Assembly: GCA_023404095.1 (NCBI GenBank)
Contig: JAEYDD010000030.1
Location: 186,001 to 250,000, forward strand
DNA from: Pseudomonadota bacterium
GTDB taxonomy: Bacteria; Pseudomonadota; Alphaproteobacteria; Rhizobiales; Rhizobiaceae
Length of the DNA: 64,000 bases
Direction: 5' to 3'
Every line of letters begins with the position of its first letter. The first letter of the stretch is position 1. The notes beneath the pieces are model-generated. The model had not been told where the DNA came from, made no database searches, and worked only from the letters and a program-made list of their open reading frames with translations. A program made the translations under genes and the position numbers. Shown here one piece after another: positions 37,861-46,748 of this stretch.

Positions 37861-39339
37861 TCAGCGGCGCAACACCAGTCCCAGGCCGGCGCGGGTCACG
37901 CCCGTGTCCGCCGTATTCTTCTGCGTCGTCAGTTCGTAGGAAACGTCGCCGCTGAGTGCCAGATAGCGATTGAAGTTCCACGCCAGTCCGGTTCCGACGA
38001 TGTAGACGTTCTGATTCGACGACGAGGACGTCGGGAAGTCGCGCCATTCGTAGGAACCCGTCAGGCGGGCCACGAGATTGCTGCGCACTTCCTGGGTAAT
38101 TTCCGTGCTGGCGAGATAGGAGATATAGCCGCTCTCGCCAGGCGTGGTGGAAGGCTCGATCGCAGTGCGCAGGCCGAGATTGACGTTGGTACCGCGCTGC
38201 GGCGACCAGTCGACCGCGCCATCGGCGGCAAAGGCGTTGATCGCCTTCAACCGTTCGTCGTCGAAGGTCTGGCGGTCGAAGCCGATCCCGATTTCGCCCC
38301 TCAGCTTCTCGCCGAGATCGAATTCAAGCCCGGTGCGTCCGCCATAGAGATCGCCGGAGCGCGCATAGCCGGACGAATCACGTTCGTCGTCGTAGCGGAC
38401 GCGTCCCCCGGAGCCCTCCACGAAGGGGATGAGAGCCGGCGAGAGTTCGTAGCCGATCCTCGCCGTCAGGATGCCGGTCCAGGTGTTGCGGTCGCTCTGC
38501 GACAGTTCCGATCCGTCCGAGAGCTTGACGTCGCCATAGGTTTCCCGGTCCACCGTTGCGCCGAGCGTGCCGCGGATAAGGCCGAAATTACGCTGGATGC
38601 GCGCGCCGGCGGCGTAGTTTTGCACGGCCGATTGCACCTGCGCGCCGGAGACGGCGTTCGGATCGGCCATGTCCTCGCGTTCGAGGCTGTAGCCGGCGGT
38701 CAGGTTGGCGGTCGTCTCGCCGGAGAGGTCCAGCCGCAGGTCGGCGCCGACGTTGACTTCCGGCTCGGTGTTGTCGTTGCCGGAGAAGTTGCGTTCATAG
38801 GTTCCCGCGCCGTCGATGGTCAGTTGGTGGCGCGACCAGTCCGACGTCAGCGATCCCCTGAGCGTCGTTGTGGAAAAGCTGCGCGTATCGGTCTCGTCTC
38901 CGCTCTTGGTGCGTTCGTAACCGATGCCCTGTTCGATCGCAGGCCGCAACAGGAACGTGCCAAGCATGATCCCGGACGGTTCCTCCGAATAAGGCAGGGA
39001 TCCGTTGCGGAAACCATCGACCGATGAATTCGGGAGGTTCTGGCGGCCGGCATCGGCGATCGCCTCGCTGGAAGGGATGCCTGCCTCTGGTGCCACGGGG
39101 GCGGACGGCGGCGCAGGCAGGCCGTCCGAGGTGGCCTGCGGTGTGGCCCCGGCGGCGACATCCAGCGCCTGCAGGCTTGCGTCGCTCGGCATCGCCTCCG
39201 CGCCGGGCTCGCCGGGCGCGGCTTCCTGCGCGAGCGCCTGCGAGGCGACAAGCAGGGTTGCAGCGAGAAACGCGCCGACCGCTCTGCGCGGCGGCGCGTC
39301 TGGTCGCACCCTCAATTTCCTGTCGTGCTGGTATGCCAT
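37861..39339 (-). CDS. Outer-membrane beta-barrel protein (BBP2-like)
   Basis: An exported protein of 492 residues. After a basic N-terminus and signal peptide ending near ASQALA-QEA, there is an Ala/Pro-rich low-complexity stretch (about 40-100). Alternating amphipathic beta strands (about 120-492) then follow, rich in Gly, Arg and aromatic residues, for example YERNFSGNDNTEPEVNVGADL and GLAWNFNRYLALSGDVSYEL. This matches the putative beta-barrel porin 2 family seen in rhizobia. It ends GLGLVLRR rather than in an aromatic residue, which is unusual for a barrel terminus. Function is unknown; family members are sometimes near polysaccharide export genes. It diverges from kdsD. Confidence 0.78.
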   Translation of the reverse strand: MAYQHDRKLRVRPDAPPRRAVGAFLAATLLVASQALAQEAAPGEPGAEAMPSDASLQALDVAAGATPQATSDGLPAPPSAPVAPEAGIPSSEAIADAGRQNLPNSSVDGFRNGSLPYSEEPSGIMLGTFLLRPAIEQGIGYERTKSGDETDTRSFSTTTLRGSLTSDWSRHQLTIDGAGTYERNFSGNDNTEPEVNVGADLRLDLSGETTANLTAGYSLEREDMADPNAVSGAQVQSAVQNYAAGARIQRNFGLIRGTLGATVDRETYGDVKLSDGSELSQSDRNTWTGILTARIGYELSPALIPFVEGSGGRVRYDDERDSSGYARSGDLYGGRTGLEFDLGEKLRGEIGIGFDRQTFDDERLKAINAFAADGAVDWSPQRGTNVNLGLRTAIEPSTTPGESGYISYLASTEITQEVRSNLVARLTGSYEWRDFPTSSSSNQNVYIVGTGLAWNFNRYLALSGDVSYELTTQKNTADTGVTRAGLGLVLRR

Positions 39340-39478
39340 GGCGATCGCAATGATTTTGAATTCCTAATCGAAGGTAAACCGATCTGGTTAACGTTCGGTT
39401 TCCGGGCGCACACACTGTGTGACTGCTGTCGGTCGTCCGTGAATGGACACGGGAAGGCAAAAGCGCTAACAGGCAGCC

Positions 39479-40474
39479 ATGATCAAAAGACAAGCTCTCG
39501 TGGAAAGCAGCGGCGCGATCGCTTCTGCCATCCGAACCGTTGAAACCGAGCGTGCCGGCCTCGACGCGCTTTCGCGCGCACTTTCTGGCTCGCTGTACGA
39601 TGCGTTTTGCGAGGCGGTGCGGACCATAGCCGAGGCCCGGGGACGGGTGATCGTCACCGGCATCGGCAAGTCGGGCCACATCGGCTCCAAGATCGCGGCG
39701 ACATTCGCCTCGACGGGCACGCCGGCCTTCTTCGTCCATCCGGTGGAGGCCAACCACGGCGACCTCGGCATGATCGCCTCGGACGACGTGATCCTTGCCA
39801 TGTCCTGGAGCGGCGAAAGCTCGGAACTGCAGGGGATCGTCTCCTATTCCCGGCGGTTCTCCATCCCGTTGATCGCGATCACCTCCGGCGAGCGCTCGGC
39901 GCTCGGCCGCGAATCGGACATCGTCCTGCTGCTGCCGAAGGAGCAGGAGGCCTGCCCGCACGGGCTGGCGCCCACCACCTCGACCCTCATGCAGCTTGCC
40001 ATCGGCGATGCGCTGGCTGTGGCCCTGCTCGAGGCGCGCGGCTTCACTGCCACCGACTTCAAAACGTTCCATCCGGGCGGCAAGCTGGGTGCGAGCCTGA
40101 CCCATGTCGGCGACATCATGCATAGCGGCGAGAACATGCCGCTCGTCCCGCTCGGCACGTCCATGCCGGCGGCCGTGCTGCTCCTTTCGCAAAAGCACTA
40201 CGGCTGCGTCGGCGTCGTCAACGATAGCGGCAAGCTGGTCGGTATCGTCACCGATGGTGACATCGCCCGCAACCTGTCGCGCAATCTTGCCGAACTGAAT
40301 GTCGATGACATCATGACGCGTGCGCCAAAGACGGTTCGTCCGACAACGCTTGCGACGTCCGCGCTCGGTCTCCTGAACCAGCACAACATTTCGGCCCTGA
40401 TCGTGACCGACGAGACGTCCACGCCCGTCGGCATCGTCCATTTCCACGATCTGCTGCGGATCGGGGTCGCCTGA
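39479..40474 (+). CDS. kdsD: Arabinose-5-phosphate isomerase, KpsF/GutQ type
   Basis: Converts D-ribulose-5-phosphate to D-arabinose-5-phosphate, the first step to Kdo for lipopolysaccharide. 331 residues. An N-terminal SIS domain (about 40-185) has GIGKSGHIGSKIAATFASTGT, MSWSGESSE and EACPHGLAPTTSTLMQLA, and two CBS domains (about 205-331) carry GIVTDGDIARNL. These are family hallmarks. No strong Shine-Dalgarno stands before the ATG at 39479. It is transcribed divergently from the beta-barrel gene and is followed by a good terminator. Confidence 0.94.
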   Translation: MIKRQALVESSGAIASAIRTVETERAGLDALSRALSGSLYDAFCEAVRTIAEARGRVIVTGIGKSGHIGSKIAATFASTGTPAFFVHPVEANHGDLGMIASDDVILAMSWSGESSELQGIVSYSRRFSIPLIAITSGERSALGRESDIVLLLPKEQEACPHGLAPTTSTLMQLAIGDALAVALLEARGFTATDFKTFHPGGKLGASLTHVGDIMHSGENMPLVPLGTSMPAAVLLLSQKHYGCVGVVNDSGKLVGIVTDGDIARNLSRNLAELNVDDIMTRAPKTVRPTTLATSALGLLNQHNISALIVTDETSTPVGIVHFHDLLRIGVA

Positions 40475-40501
40475 CCGCGTCCTGCCTCCGGGGCAAACTC
40501 G

Positions 40502-40540
40502 ATCCCGCCGTCTGCGAAAGCTGCGGCGGGATTTTTGTTT
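40502..40540 (+). terminator. Rho-independent terminator after kdsD
   Basis: ATCCCGCCG and CGGCGGGAT form a 9-bp stem, with an inner loop of 13 bases that can pair further, followed by TTTTGTTT. It separates kdsD from the convergent nfeD gene, which ends seven bases beyond. Confidence 0.85.
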
Positions 40541-40546
40541 CTGCGT

Positions 40547-41005
40547 TCAGACCTGCTCGACCTGCAGGTCGCGGCCGGTGCTGGATACGACGCGCACGCG
40601 CGCCCCGACCGGAAGATCCGGCCCCTGGACCGTCCAGAATGTGTCGTCCAGGCGGATCCGGCCGCGCCCCTCTCTGATCGGTTCCTGCAGCGTGGCGGTC
40701 CGGCCGACGAGACTCTGGCCGCGCAGGTTCAGGAACGGCTCGTCGGTCTTCTGCGCATTTTTCGCAACCAGCCGGCGGCCGACGAGGACGGCGACGATCG
40801 AGAGGGCCGCGAAGACCAGCCATTGTAGCTGCCACGCCCACCATGCGCTTTCCCACAGAAGCAGCGACAGCGCACCGGTGACGATGGCGGCGATACCGAT
40901 CCAGACGAGGAAGACGCCGGGCATCAGCACTTCGAGGATCAGCAGCACGGCCCCGAGCACCCACCATGCCCATGGGCCGAGTTCGGCGGCGATACGGGCG
41001 ACCAT
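40547..41005 (-). CDS. NfeD family membrane protein
   Basis: A short-form NfeD protein of 152 residues. Three hydrophobic helices (about 10-32, 34-52 and 58-76) are followed by a soluble OB-fold domain (about 85-152) with GQSLVGRTATLQEPIREGRGRI and GARVRVVSSTGRDLQVEQV. NfeD proteins partner SPFH/stomatin proteins. Here the SPFH gene lies three bases upstream on the same strand, a textbook pair. Together they are thought to organise membrane microdomains or control membrane-protein quality. No protease domain is present. Confidence 0.92.
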   Translation of the reverse strand: MVARIAAELGPWAWWVLGAVLLILEVLMPGVFLVWIGIAAIVTGALSLLLWESAWWAWQLQWLVFAALSIVAVLVGRRLVAKNAQKTDEPFLNLRGQSLVGRTATLQEPIREGRGRIRLDDTFWTVQGPDLPVGARVRVVSSTGRDLQVEQV

Positions 41006-41008
41006 GGT

Positions 41009-42022
41009 TCAGCCTTCCCTTTGCGTCGTGTCGAACGGATTGCGCGGCGCGGCCCCGGTTGCCGGCGTGGATGCGCGCGAACGGGGGCCGGAGGGCGGCG
41101 GGCCGTCGCCGAAGACGTCCCGCGCGATGGCGCCGATGCCGCCGAGCGAGCCGATCAGCGAGGAGGCTTCCATCGGCATTAGCACCACCTTCGAATTGGG
41201 GGACGTGCCGAGGCTTGCGATCGCCTCGGTGTATTTCTGCGCGACGAAGTAGTTGATCGCCTGCATGTCGCCGGCGGCGATCGCCTCGGAGACCATCTTC
41301 GTCGCCTTGGCTTCGGCCTCGGCAAGCCGTTCGCGGGCCTCGGCATCGCGGAAGGCGGCTTCGCGCTGGCCCTCGGCCTGCAGGATCGCAGACTGCTTGG
41401 CGCCCTCGGCACGCAGGATCTGGGCGTTACGTGCACCCTCGGCTTCCAGCACCTGCGCCCGCTTCTCGCGCTCGGCCTTCATCTGGCGGGCCATGGCGTC
41501 GACCAGGTCCTTCGGCGGCGCGATGTCCTTGATCTCGACGCGGGTGATCTTCACGCCCCACGGCTTGGCGGCCTCGTCGACCACGTGCAGCAGGCGGTCA
41601 TTGATGGCATCGCGGTTGGAAAGCAACTCGTCCAGATCCATCGAACCCATGACCGAGCGGATGTTCGTCATAGTCATGTTGAGGATGGCATTTTCGAGGT
41701 TGGCGACCTGATAGGCAGCCTGGGCGGCGTTCAGCACCTGATAGAAGGCGACGGCGTCGGCTGCGACGCTGGCATTGTCTCGGGTGATCACTTCCTGCGT
41801 CGGGACGTCGAGCACCTGCTCCATCACGTTCATCCGCGCGCCGATACGGTCGAAGAAGGGGATGATGAGATTGAGACCCGGCTGAAGGGTGCGCGTGTAG
41901 CGGCCGAAACGCTCTACCGTATATTGATAGCCCTGCGGCACTGTCTTGATCCCGGCAAACAGAAGCCACAGGACCAGAACGACCAGAGCGACGACAAAAA
42001 TATCCAATCCATCCAACGACAT
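41009..42022 (-). CDS. SPFH/Band 7 (stomatin, QmcA-like) membrane protein
   Basis: 337 residues from ATG 42022, with GGAAGGG seven bases upstream; a longer frame adds 17 unsupported residues. One N-terminal membrane helix (about 5-25) is followed by the SPFH domain, which opens TVPQGYQYTVERFGRYTRTLQPGLN, and by a long Ala/Glu-rich coiled coil (about 190-260, KAEREKRAQVLEAEGARNAQIL). A Pro/Ser-rich tail ends the protein. The family forms large oligomeric cages around membrane proteases such as FtsH. It is co-transcribed with nfeD. Confidence 0.93.
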   Translation of the reverse strand: MSLDGLDIFVVALVVLVLWLLFAGIKTVPQGYQYTVERFGRYTRTLQPGLNLIIPFFDRIGARMNVMEQVLDVPTQEVITRDNASVAADAVAFYQVLNAAQAAYQVANLENAILNMTMTNIRSVMGSMDLDELLSNRDAINDRLLHVVDEAAKPWGVKITRVEIKDIAPPKDLVDAMARQMKAEREKRAQVLEAEGARNAQILRAEGAKQSAILQAEGQREAAFRDAEARERLAEAEAKATKMVSEAIAAGDMQAINYFVAQKYTEAIASLGTSPNSKVVLMPMEASSLIGSLGGIGAIARDVFGDGPPPSGPRSRASTPATGAAPRNPFDTTQREG

Positions 42023-42140
42023 GACATGCCCTTCCGCTTGCTTTCGCGTCACTCTACGCGATACGCGCGGCAAGGCCAGCCTGATTTTTCAGGCAGGCTG
42101 TGGCGGCACTCGTCCGGCGATGAGCGGAAGTTCGCGGAGG

Positions 42141-43175
42141 TCAGATCCAGCCTGCGAGCTCGCGGCGGACGACCTTCTCCAGAACCGCCATGCCTTGCGG
42201 GGTGTCGTTCAAACAGGGGATGTGCGCAAACTTCTCGCCGCCATTGTGGTGGAAGCTTTCGGCTGCCTGGCCCGCGATCTCCTCCAGTGTTTCCAGGCAA
42301 TCGGAAACGAAGCCGGGGTTCAGGACCGCGATGCGCTTGACGCCTTCCTGTGCCAGCTTCTCCACCGTCTTGTCGGTGTAGGGCTGGAGCCATTCCTCGG
42401 GACCAAAGCGGGACTGGAAGGTCACCTGCAGCTTCTGCGCCGTCCAGCCGAGCCTTTCGCGCAGCAGGCGCGCCGTCTTCTGGCACTGGCAGTAGTAGGG
42501 GTCACCCTTGTCGAAGTAGGATTTCGGTATCCCGTGGAAAGATGCGAGCACGACTTCCGGTTCCCAGTCGAGGCCGGCGAGATGGCTGGTGACCGAAGTG
42601 GCCAGCGCATCGATATAGGCGGGGTCGTCGTGATAGGGCGGAACGGTGCGCAGCGCCGGCTGCCAGCGCATCTTCAAGAGCGCCTCGAAGGCCTTGTCGT
42701 TGACGGTCGCGGTCGTGGCGGCGGCATATTGCGGGTAGAGCGGGAAGACGAGGATGCGTTCGCAGCCCTCTTTCTGCAGGTATTCCATGCGCGAGCCGAT
42801 CGAAGGCTGGCCGTAGCGCATTGCCCAGTCGACGATGACCTCTGGCCTGTCGGCGAAGGAATCCGCCATCAGTTCCGCCTGGTTGCGTGTATAGGTGCGA
42901 AGATAGCTTTCGTTCTTGTCCTTGTTCCAGATCAGCTCGTAGGCCTTGCCGACCTTGCCGGGGCGCGTGTTCAACACGATGCCAAACAGGATCGGGTACC
43001 AGGCGATCTTCGGCCATTCGATGACGCGCTTGTCCGTGAGGAACTCCCTCAGGTAGCGCCGCATCGAGGTGTAGTCGGTGCCATCGGGCGTGCCGAGGTT
43101 TACGAGCAGCACGCCCACCTTGCCGTGCTTGACGGTCGGATGATTTTTCGGCTTCGCATCGGCTTGCATGGGCAT
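42141..43175 (-). CDS. hemH: Ferrochelatase
   Basis: Final enzyme of haem synthesis, which inserts ferrous iron into protoporphyrin IX. 344 residues, cytosolic or membrane-associated. Signatures are VGVLLVNLGTPDGTD at the N-terminus, FPLYPQYAAATT, and LASFHGIPKSYFDKGDPYYCQC, which contains the active-site His. TFQSRFGPEEWLQPYTD and NPGFVSDCLETLEEI with the second metal-site Glu residues follow. The start at 43175 (MPMQADAKPKN) could also be two codons later. It lies downstream of the nucleotidase gene but is separated from it by a terminator, so it probably has its own promoter. Confidence 0.96.
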   Translation of the reverse strand: MPMQADAKPKNHPTVKHGKVGVLLVNLGTPDGTDYTSMRRYLREFLTDKRVIEWPKIAWYPILFGIVLNTRPGKVGKAYELIWNKDKNESYLRTYTRNQAELMADSFADRPEVIVDWAMRYGQPSIGSRMEYLQKEGCERILVFPLYPQYAAATTATVNDKAFEALLKMRWQPALRTVPPYHDDPAYIDALATSVTSHLAGLDWEPEVVLASFHGIPKSYFDKGDPYYCQCQKTARLLRERLGWTAQKLQVTFQSRFGPEEWLQPYTDKTVEKLAQEGVKRIAVLNPGFVSDCLETLEEIAGQAAESFHHNGGEKFAHIPCLNDTPQGMAVLEKVVRRELAGWI

Positions 43176-43230
43176 CCCTGTCTGTCTCTTCGCGATGGCC
43201 TTGACGGCTGCGCAACTCTAAAAGCGTTCT

Positions 43231-43268
43231 AAAAAGAAACGCCAGTCCGGGGAAGCCCGGACCGGCGT
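43231..43268 (-). terminator. Rho-independent terminator after the 5'-nucleotidase gene
   Basis: On the minus strand, ACGCCGGTCCGGG and CCCGGACTGGCGT pair over 13 bp with one mismatch, then TTTCTTTTT follows. A separate 15-bp palindrome, GAGACAAATTGTCTC (43276-43290), lies between it and the stop codon. Confidence 0.85.
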
Positions 43269-43293
43269 GAATCCGGAGACAAATTGTCTCGAT

Positions 43294-45153
43294 TCACTTG
43301 GCGGGAACGTCGAGCTCCGATCCGATGACCAGTGCACGGGGCTCCGGGTTGCCGTTCGCCTCGGAGATCCTGCGCCACAGATGTCCCTCGCCATAGGCCG
43401 CCCTGGCGATGTCCCAGAGCGTGTCGCCGCGCACGATGACGTGCCTTGTGGTGGCCGCCGGCCCTGTGGCCGGGACAGCGGCGGTTTCGGCAGGAGCGGT
43501 CGACCCGCCCGTGGTGCCGGCCGCCGCCGGTGCCGCAGCCGTCCCCGTTGCCGCCACCGCGGTAATCCGTCCGTCGGTAAAGGGCTTGTAGGGGCGGTTT
43601 GCGGACAGATAGTCGGCCACGACCTGATCGAGGGTCGGGCCGTAGTCGTAGGCGTTGGTCGCCGCCGTCGCGAAGATCTTGTAGCCGTCGCCGCCGGCGC
43701 GCATGTAGTTGTTCGACGCCAGCGTATAGACCTTAGCCGGGTCCAGCGGCGCATAGGCGTCGCCCTCCTTCATCTCGACGGAGACGACGCGGCTGCCGGG
43801 AGGCTTCGACTTGTCGAAGGAGAACTTCATGCCCGAGACCTGCGGGAAGCGCCCGGCACCCTCCTCGATCTGGCCGAGGCCGTTTTCCAGCGCGGCTTGG
43901 AGATCGGCGCCCTTCAGCTGGAAGGTCGAGACGGTATTCTGGAACGGCAGCACAGTGACGACTTCGCCCATCGAGACGGGGCCGCCGTCGATCGAGGCGC
44001 GCAGGCCGCCGCCATTAGTGATCGCGGCCGTCACCCCCTGGCCCTTGGTGCGGTCCAGCAGGGCGTCGGCGACAAGGTTGCCCATCTGGCACTCGCCGGC
44101 GCGGCATGTCTCGCGCGATCCGTCGATCGGGCCTGCGGCGTCGGCGACGATCTTCGCTTTCAGTTCCTCGATCGGCCCGGCCAGTTCCTTGATCCGGGCA
44201 ACAACCGCCTCGTCCGGCTTGAAATTGGCATCGAGCAGGATCGGGTCGCCCTTGGCTTCCTTGACGACGCCGTTGTCGTCGAAGATCACTTTCAGGCTGC
44301 CAAGGTATTTGGTGTAGGCGCCGGCCTGGACCACTGGCACCTTGTAGCCGCCGGGATTGTCGACCATGGTCGGATAGGGCCCTTCAGCCTTTTCGTCGGT
44401 GTTTGACAGAAGGCTGTGGGAGTGGCCGCCGACGACCACGTCCACGTCGGGAATCTTGGCGATCGCCGCAAGGTCGCGCGGATAGCCGACATGGGTCAGC
44501 GCAATGATCTTGTCCACGCCCTGGTTCTTCACCTCCGCGACCGCATGGGTGATGTCGGCCACATCGTCGCCGATCAGAACGTTCGGCCCCGGCGAGGAGA
44601 TCTCATCGGTATCGTTGGCGACCGCGCCGACGATGCCGACCTTCTGGCCGCCGACGTCGAGGACGATATAGGGCTTGATACGGTCGCCGAGCTTGGAGCT
44701 GGCGCCGGCAGCGACGTTTGCGGTGACGACGGGGAACTGGACCTTGTCGAGGAAGGTGGCGAGCCCGTCCTCGCTGTCATCAAATTCGTGATTACCGACG
44801 GTCATGGCGTCGAACTTCATCAGGTTCAGAAATTCGGCTTCCGCGGCGCCTTTATAGGTGGTGTAGAAGAGCGATCCCTGGAAGTTGTCGCCGGCATTGA
44901 GCAGCAGCACGTTCTTTCCAGACAGCGCCTGGCGCTGCTGGTCGATCGCCGTCTTCAGCCGCGCCACGCCGCCGAAGCATTCATTCTTGCCTTCCTCTTC
45001 GGCCGAGCAGGTTGAATCGTACTTGTTGATCGGCTCGATGCGCGAATGCAGGTCGTTGATGTGGAGAATATCCAGTTCGTAATCCGCAAACGCGGAGCCG
45101 CCGGTCAAAGCGAGAAAGGAGGCGGCCAGAAGGCCGATACGGATGGACGTCAT
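43294..45153 (-). CDS. Periplasmic 5'-nucleotidase/metallophosphatase with C-terminal LysM domain
   Basis: An exported protein of 619 residues. ATG 45153 (MTSIRIGLLAASFLAL) has AGGAGA upstream and starts a signal peptide cut near AFA-DYE. The metallophosphatase domain has DILHINDLHSRIEP, NAGDNFQGS, TVGNHEFDD and GGHSHSLL, which supply the two-metal ligands. The 5'-nucleotidase C-terminal domain (about 335-510) has the substrate-stacking style NNYMRAGGDGY. After an Ala/Thr/Pro-rich linker comes a LysM domain (about 570-619, HVIVRGDTLWDIARAAYG). The LysM should hold the enzyme on peptidoglycan, where it would salvage extracellular nucleotides; UDP-sugar hydrolysis is also possible. Confidence 0.93.
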   Translation of the reverse strand: MTSIRIGLLAASFLALTGGSAFADYELDILHINDLHSRIEPINKYDSTCSAEEEGKNECFGGVARLKTAIDQQRQALSGKNVLLLNAGDNFQGSLFYTTYKGAAEAEFLNLMKFDAMTVGNHEFDDSEDGLATFLDKVQFPVVTANVAAGASSKLGDRIKPYIVLDVGGQKVGIVGAVANDTDEISSPGPNVLIGDDVADITHAVAEVKNQGVDKIIALTHVGYPRDLAAIAKIPDVDVVVGGHSHSLLSNTDEKAEGPYPTMVDNPGGYKVPVVQAGAYTKYLGSLKVIFDDNGVVKEAKGDPILLDANFKPDEAVVARIKELAGPIEELKAKIVADAAGPIDGSRETCRAGECQMGNLVADALLDRTKGQGVTAAITNGGGLRASIDGGPVSMGEVVTVLPFQNTVSTFQLKGADLQAALENGLGQIEEGAGRFPQVSGMKFSFDKSKPPGSRVVSVEMKEGDAYAPLDPAKVYTLASNNYMRAGGDGYKIFATAATNAYDYGPTLDQVVADYLSANRPYKPFTDGRITAVAATGTAAAPAAAGTTGGSTAPAETAAVPATGPAATTRHVIVRGDTLWDIARAAYGEGHLWRRISEANGNPEPRALVIGSELDVPAK

Positions 45154-45326
45154 GGGCAAGCTCTCCTGTTCCATGCGATACGGCCGCTCAGGCAACTGCC
45201 GCCGGCGGCCCGTTCCAAGGCAGGCGCGATGCTTCCATTCCCCGCAGCCAACATCAAGAGGAAAACCGGCCCGGTCTTAGCGGCGTCGCTCAAGAGGGTT
45301 AAAATGCGCAGCCTTCGCGTGCGGTG

Positions 45327-46157
45327 TCAGGCCATCAGCCGTGCGGTGCCGCTGACGCGGATGGAGCTTCCGGGCTCGTCCCGGATGTCGGCATGCAGGC
45401 GCGAGCGCATTCCCATGTCCTTGCCCTGGACGATGTCGATCGCGCCGCCATGCGGCCAGCCGAGATCGCGAAGGTAGCCGGCAAACGCCGCTGTCGCAGC
45501 GCCCGTCGCGGGATCCTCGTAGACGCCACCTGAGGCGAAGGGATTGCGGGTATCGAACAGCTGCGGCGTCTTCGCATGGACGAGCAGGATCGTTGCCCAG
45601 CCTTCCCGCAGCATGACCGCACGAGTCGCGTCGAAGTCATACTTCATGTTCGCAAGGCTCTTGCGCGACCTGAGCGCCAGCACGAGATGGTCCGCACCGC
45701 CATGAATGAGGGCGGGCGGGATCGACGGATCGAGATCTTCGTCGCAATAGCCGAAATGCGCCATGACCTCTGCGGCGAGCTCCGGCGGGGCCGGTCTGCT
45801 ACGGGTTGGCGGTGACTGCAGCGCAGCCGTGACGATGCCGTTGGAATGCGTCGCCTCGACCGTAATTTCGGTATCGTTAAGCGTCAGCGGAAAGACGCCG
45901 TCGCCGAACTTCATAGCAAGCGCTGCGCCGAGCGCGATCGTGGCGTGTCCGCAGAAAGGCACCTCGATGCTGGGCGCAAAGTAGCGCACCCGCCAGCCCG
46001 CGCCGAGGGGAGCGGCAAAGGCGGTCTCCGAAAGGCCTATCTCGGCGGCGAGCCGCTGCATCTCGTCGGGCGCCGGCAGCGCATCCGTGATCGAGACGCC
46101 AGCCGGATTGCCGCCGCTGTCGCCTTCGGAGAAGGCTGCAATGCGCAGGATGTTCAT
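45327..46157 (-). CDS. PhzF family isomerase/epimerase-like protein
   Basis: A 276-residue PhzF/YddE-type protein with the two-lobed diaminopimelate-epimerase fold. The catalytic Glu lies in IGLSETAFAAP, followed by RYFAPSIEVPFCGHATIALGAAL, and in the second half DPATGAATAAFAGYLRDLG. The start at 46157 (MNILRIAAFSEGDSGGNPAG) has AAGGAAA eight bases before. Despite the name, no other phenazine genes are present; most family members have unknown substrates. It is followed by 173 bases before the nucleotidase gene on the same strand. Confidence 0.9.
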   Translation of the reverse strand: MNILRIAAFSEGDSGGNPAGVSITDALPAPDEMQRLAAEIGLSETAFAAPLGAGWRVRYFAPSIEVPFCGHATIALGAALAMKFGDGVFPLTLNDTEITVEATHSNGIVTAALQSPPTRSRPAPPELAAEVMAHFGYCDEDLDPSIPPALIHGGADHLVLALRSRKSLANMKYDFDATRAVMLREGWATILLVHAKTPQLFDTRNPFASGGVYEDPATGAATAAFAGYLRDLGWPHGGAIDIVQGKDMGMRSRLHADIRDEPGSSIRVSGTARLMA

Positions 46158-46215
46158 CGGTGGTTTTCCTTGCGTCGGCCGGCGCCGGGTGACGACGGGC
46201 ATACGCCCGCCTGCC

Positions 46216-46587
46216 TCAGCCCTGGCGGTTGAGCGTGAACTGGGCACCGGAGCTGGAGGTGCAGTTCAGCTGGCGCGTCGTCACGAGCGAGCAGTTCGCC
46301 TTGGAGGCCGACTTGGAGATGTTGGAGAACAGGCTGATCTCGATCAGGCCGCCTGGCTGGGTCAGGTAGGTGCCGGTCGCCATCGTCGTGTTCGTGTCGG
46401 TGGTTCGCGTCGCGAACTTGCCGGCGGAGAATGTGGAGACGAGACCGTTGGCGTCGATCCATGACCCTTCGACACCCTGCGGGGCCTGCTGCGCGACCGG
46501 TGCATAGGTGTTCGCGCGTTCAGACGTCTGGCAGGCGGCAAGTGTCGCCGCGGCGGCCAGCAGGGTAGCAAACATCAAGGGTTTCAT
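46216..46587 (-). CDS. omp10: Outer-membrane lipoprotein, Omp10 family
   Basis: A 123-residue lipoprotein. The signal peptide ends in the lipobox LAAC with Cys19. The mature part carries GVEGSWIDANGLVSTFSAG, FATRTTDTN and NCSLVTTRQLNCTSSSGAQF, which closely follow Brucella Omp10, including the paired cysteines. Omp10 is a surface lipoprotein of Rhizobiales; in Brucella it contributes to virulence, and its molecular role is unclear. It is transcribed on the same strand as phzF, with a 58-bp gap. Confidence 0.9.
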   Translation of the reverse strand: MKPLMFATLLAAAATLAACQTSERANTYAPVAQQAPQGVEGSWIDANGLVSTFSAGKFATRTTDTNTTMATGTYLTQPGGLIEISLFSNISKSASKANCSLVTTRQLNCTSSSGAQFTLNRQG

Positions 46588-46689
46588 ATGGTTCTCCGTA
46601 ACCTTGCCGAACGATACGGGCTAAAAATGTGGTTCGACCATGCCGCGAACGCACGGCGAAAGCAAGGCTTGCCCACGGTTATCCGTCGC

Positions 46690-46718
46690 AAAGCGAAACG
46701 CCCGCCAAAGGGCGGGCG
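46690..46718 (-). terminator. Rho-independent terminator after homospermidine synthase
   Basis: On the minus strand, CGCCCGCC-CTTT-GGCGGGCG is followed by TTTCGCTTT, about 30 bases after the hss stop. The stem is perfect; the U-tract is interrupted. Confidence 0.75.
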
Positions 46719-46748
46719 CTCGTCGATATCTGCTGATACGGGTCCGGC

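Noticed and set aside
39361..39420. CtrA-like TTAA half-sites upstream of the beta-barrel and kdsD genes
   Set aside because: GTTAAC is present but the partner half-site at the required spacing is not, so the match is not better than chance.
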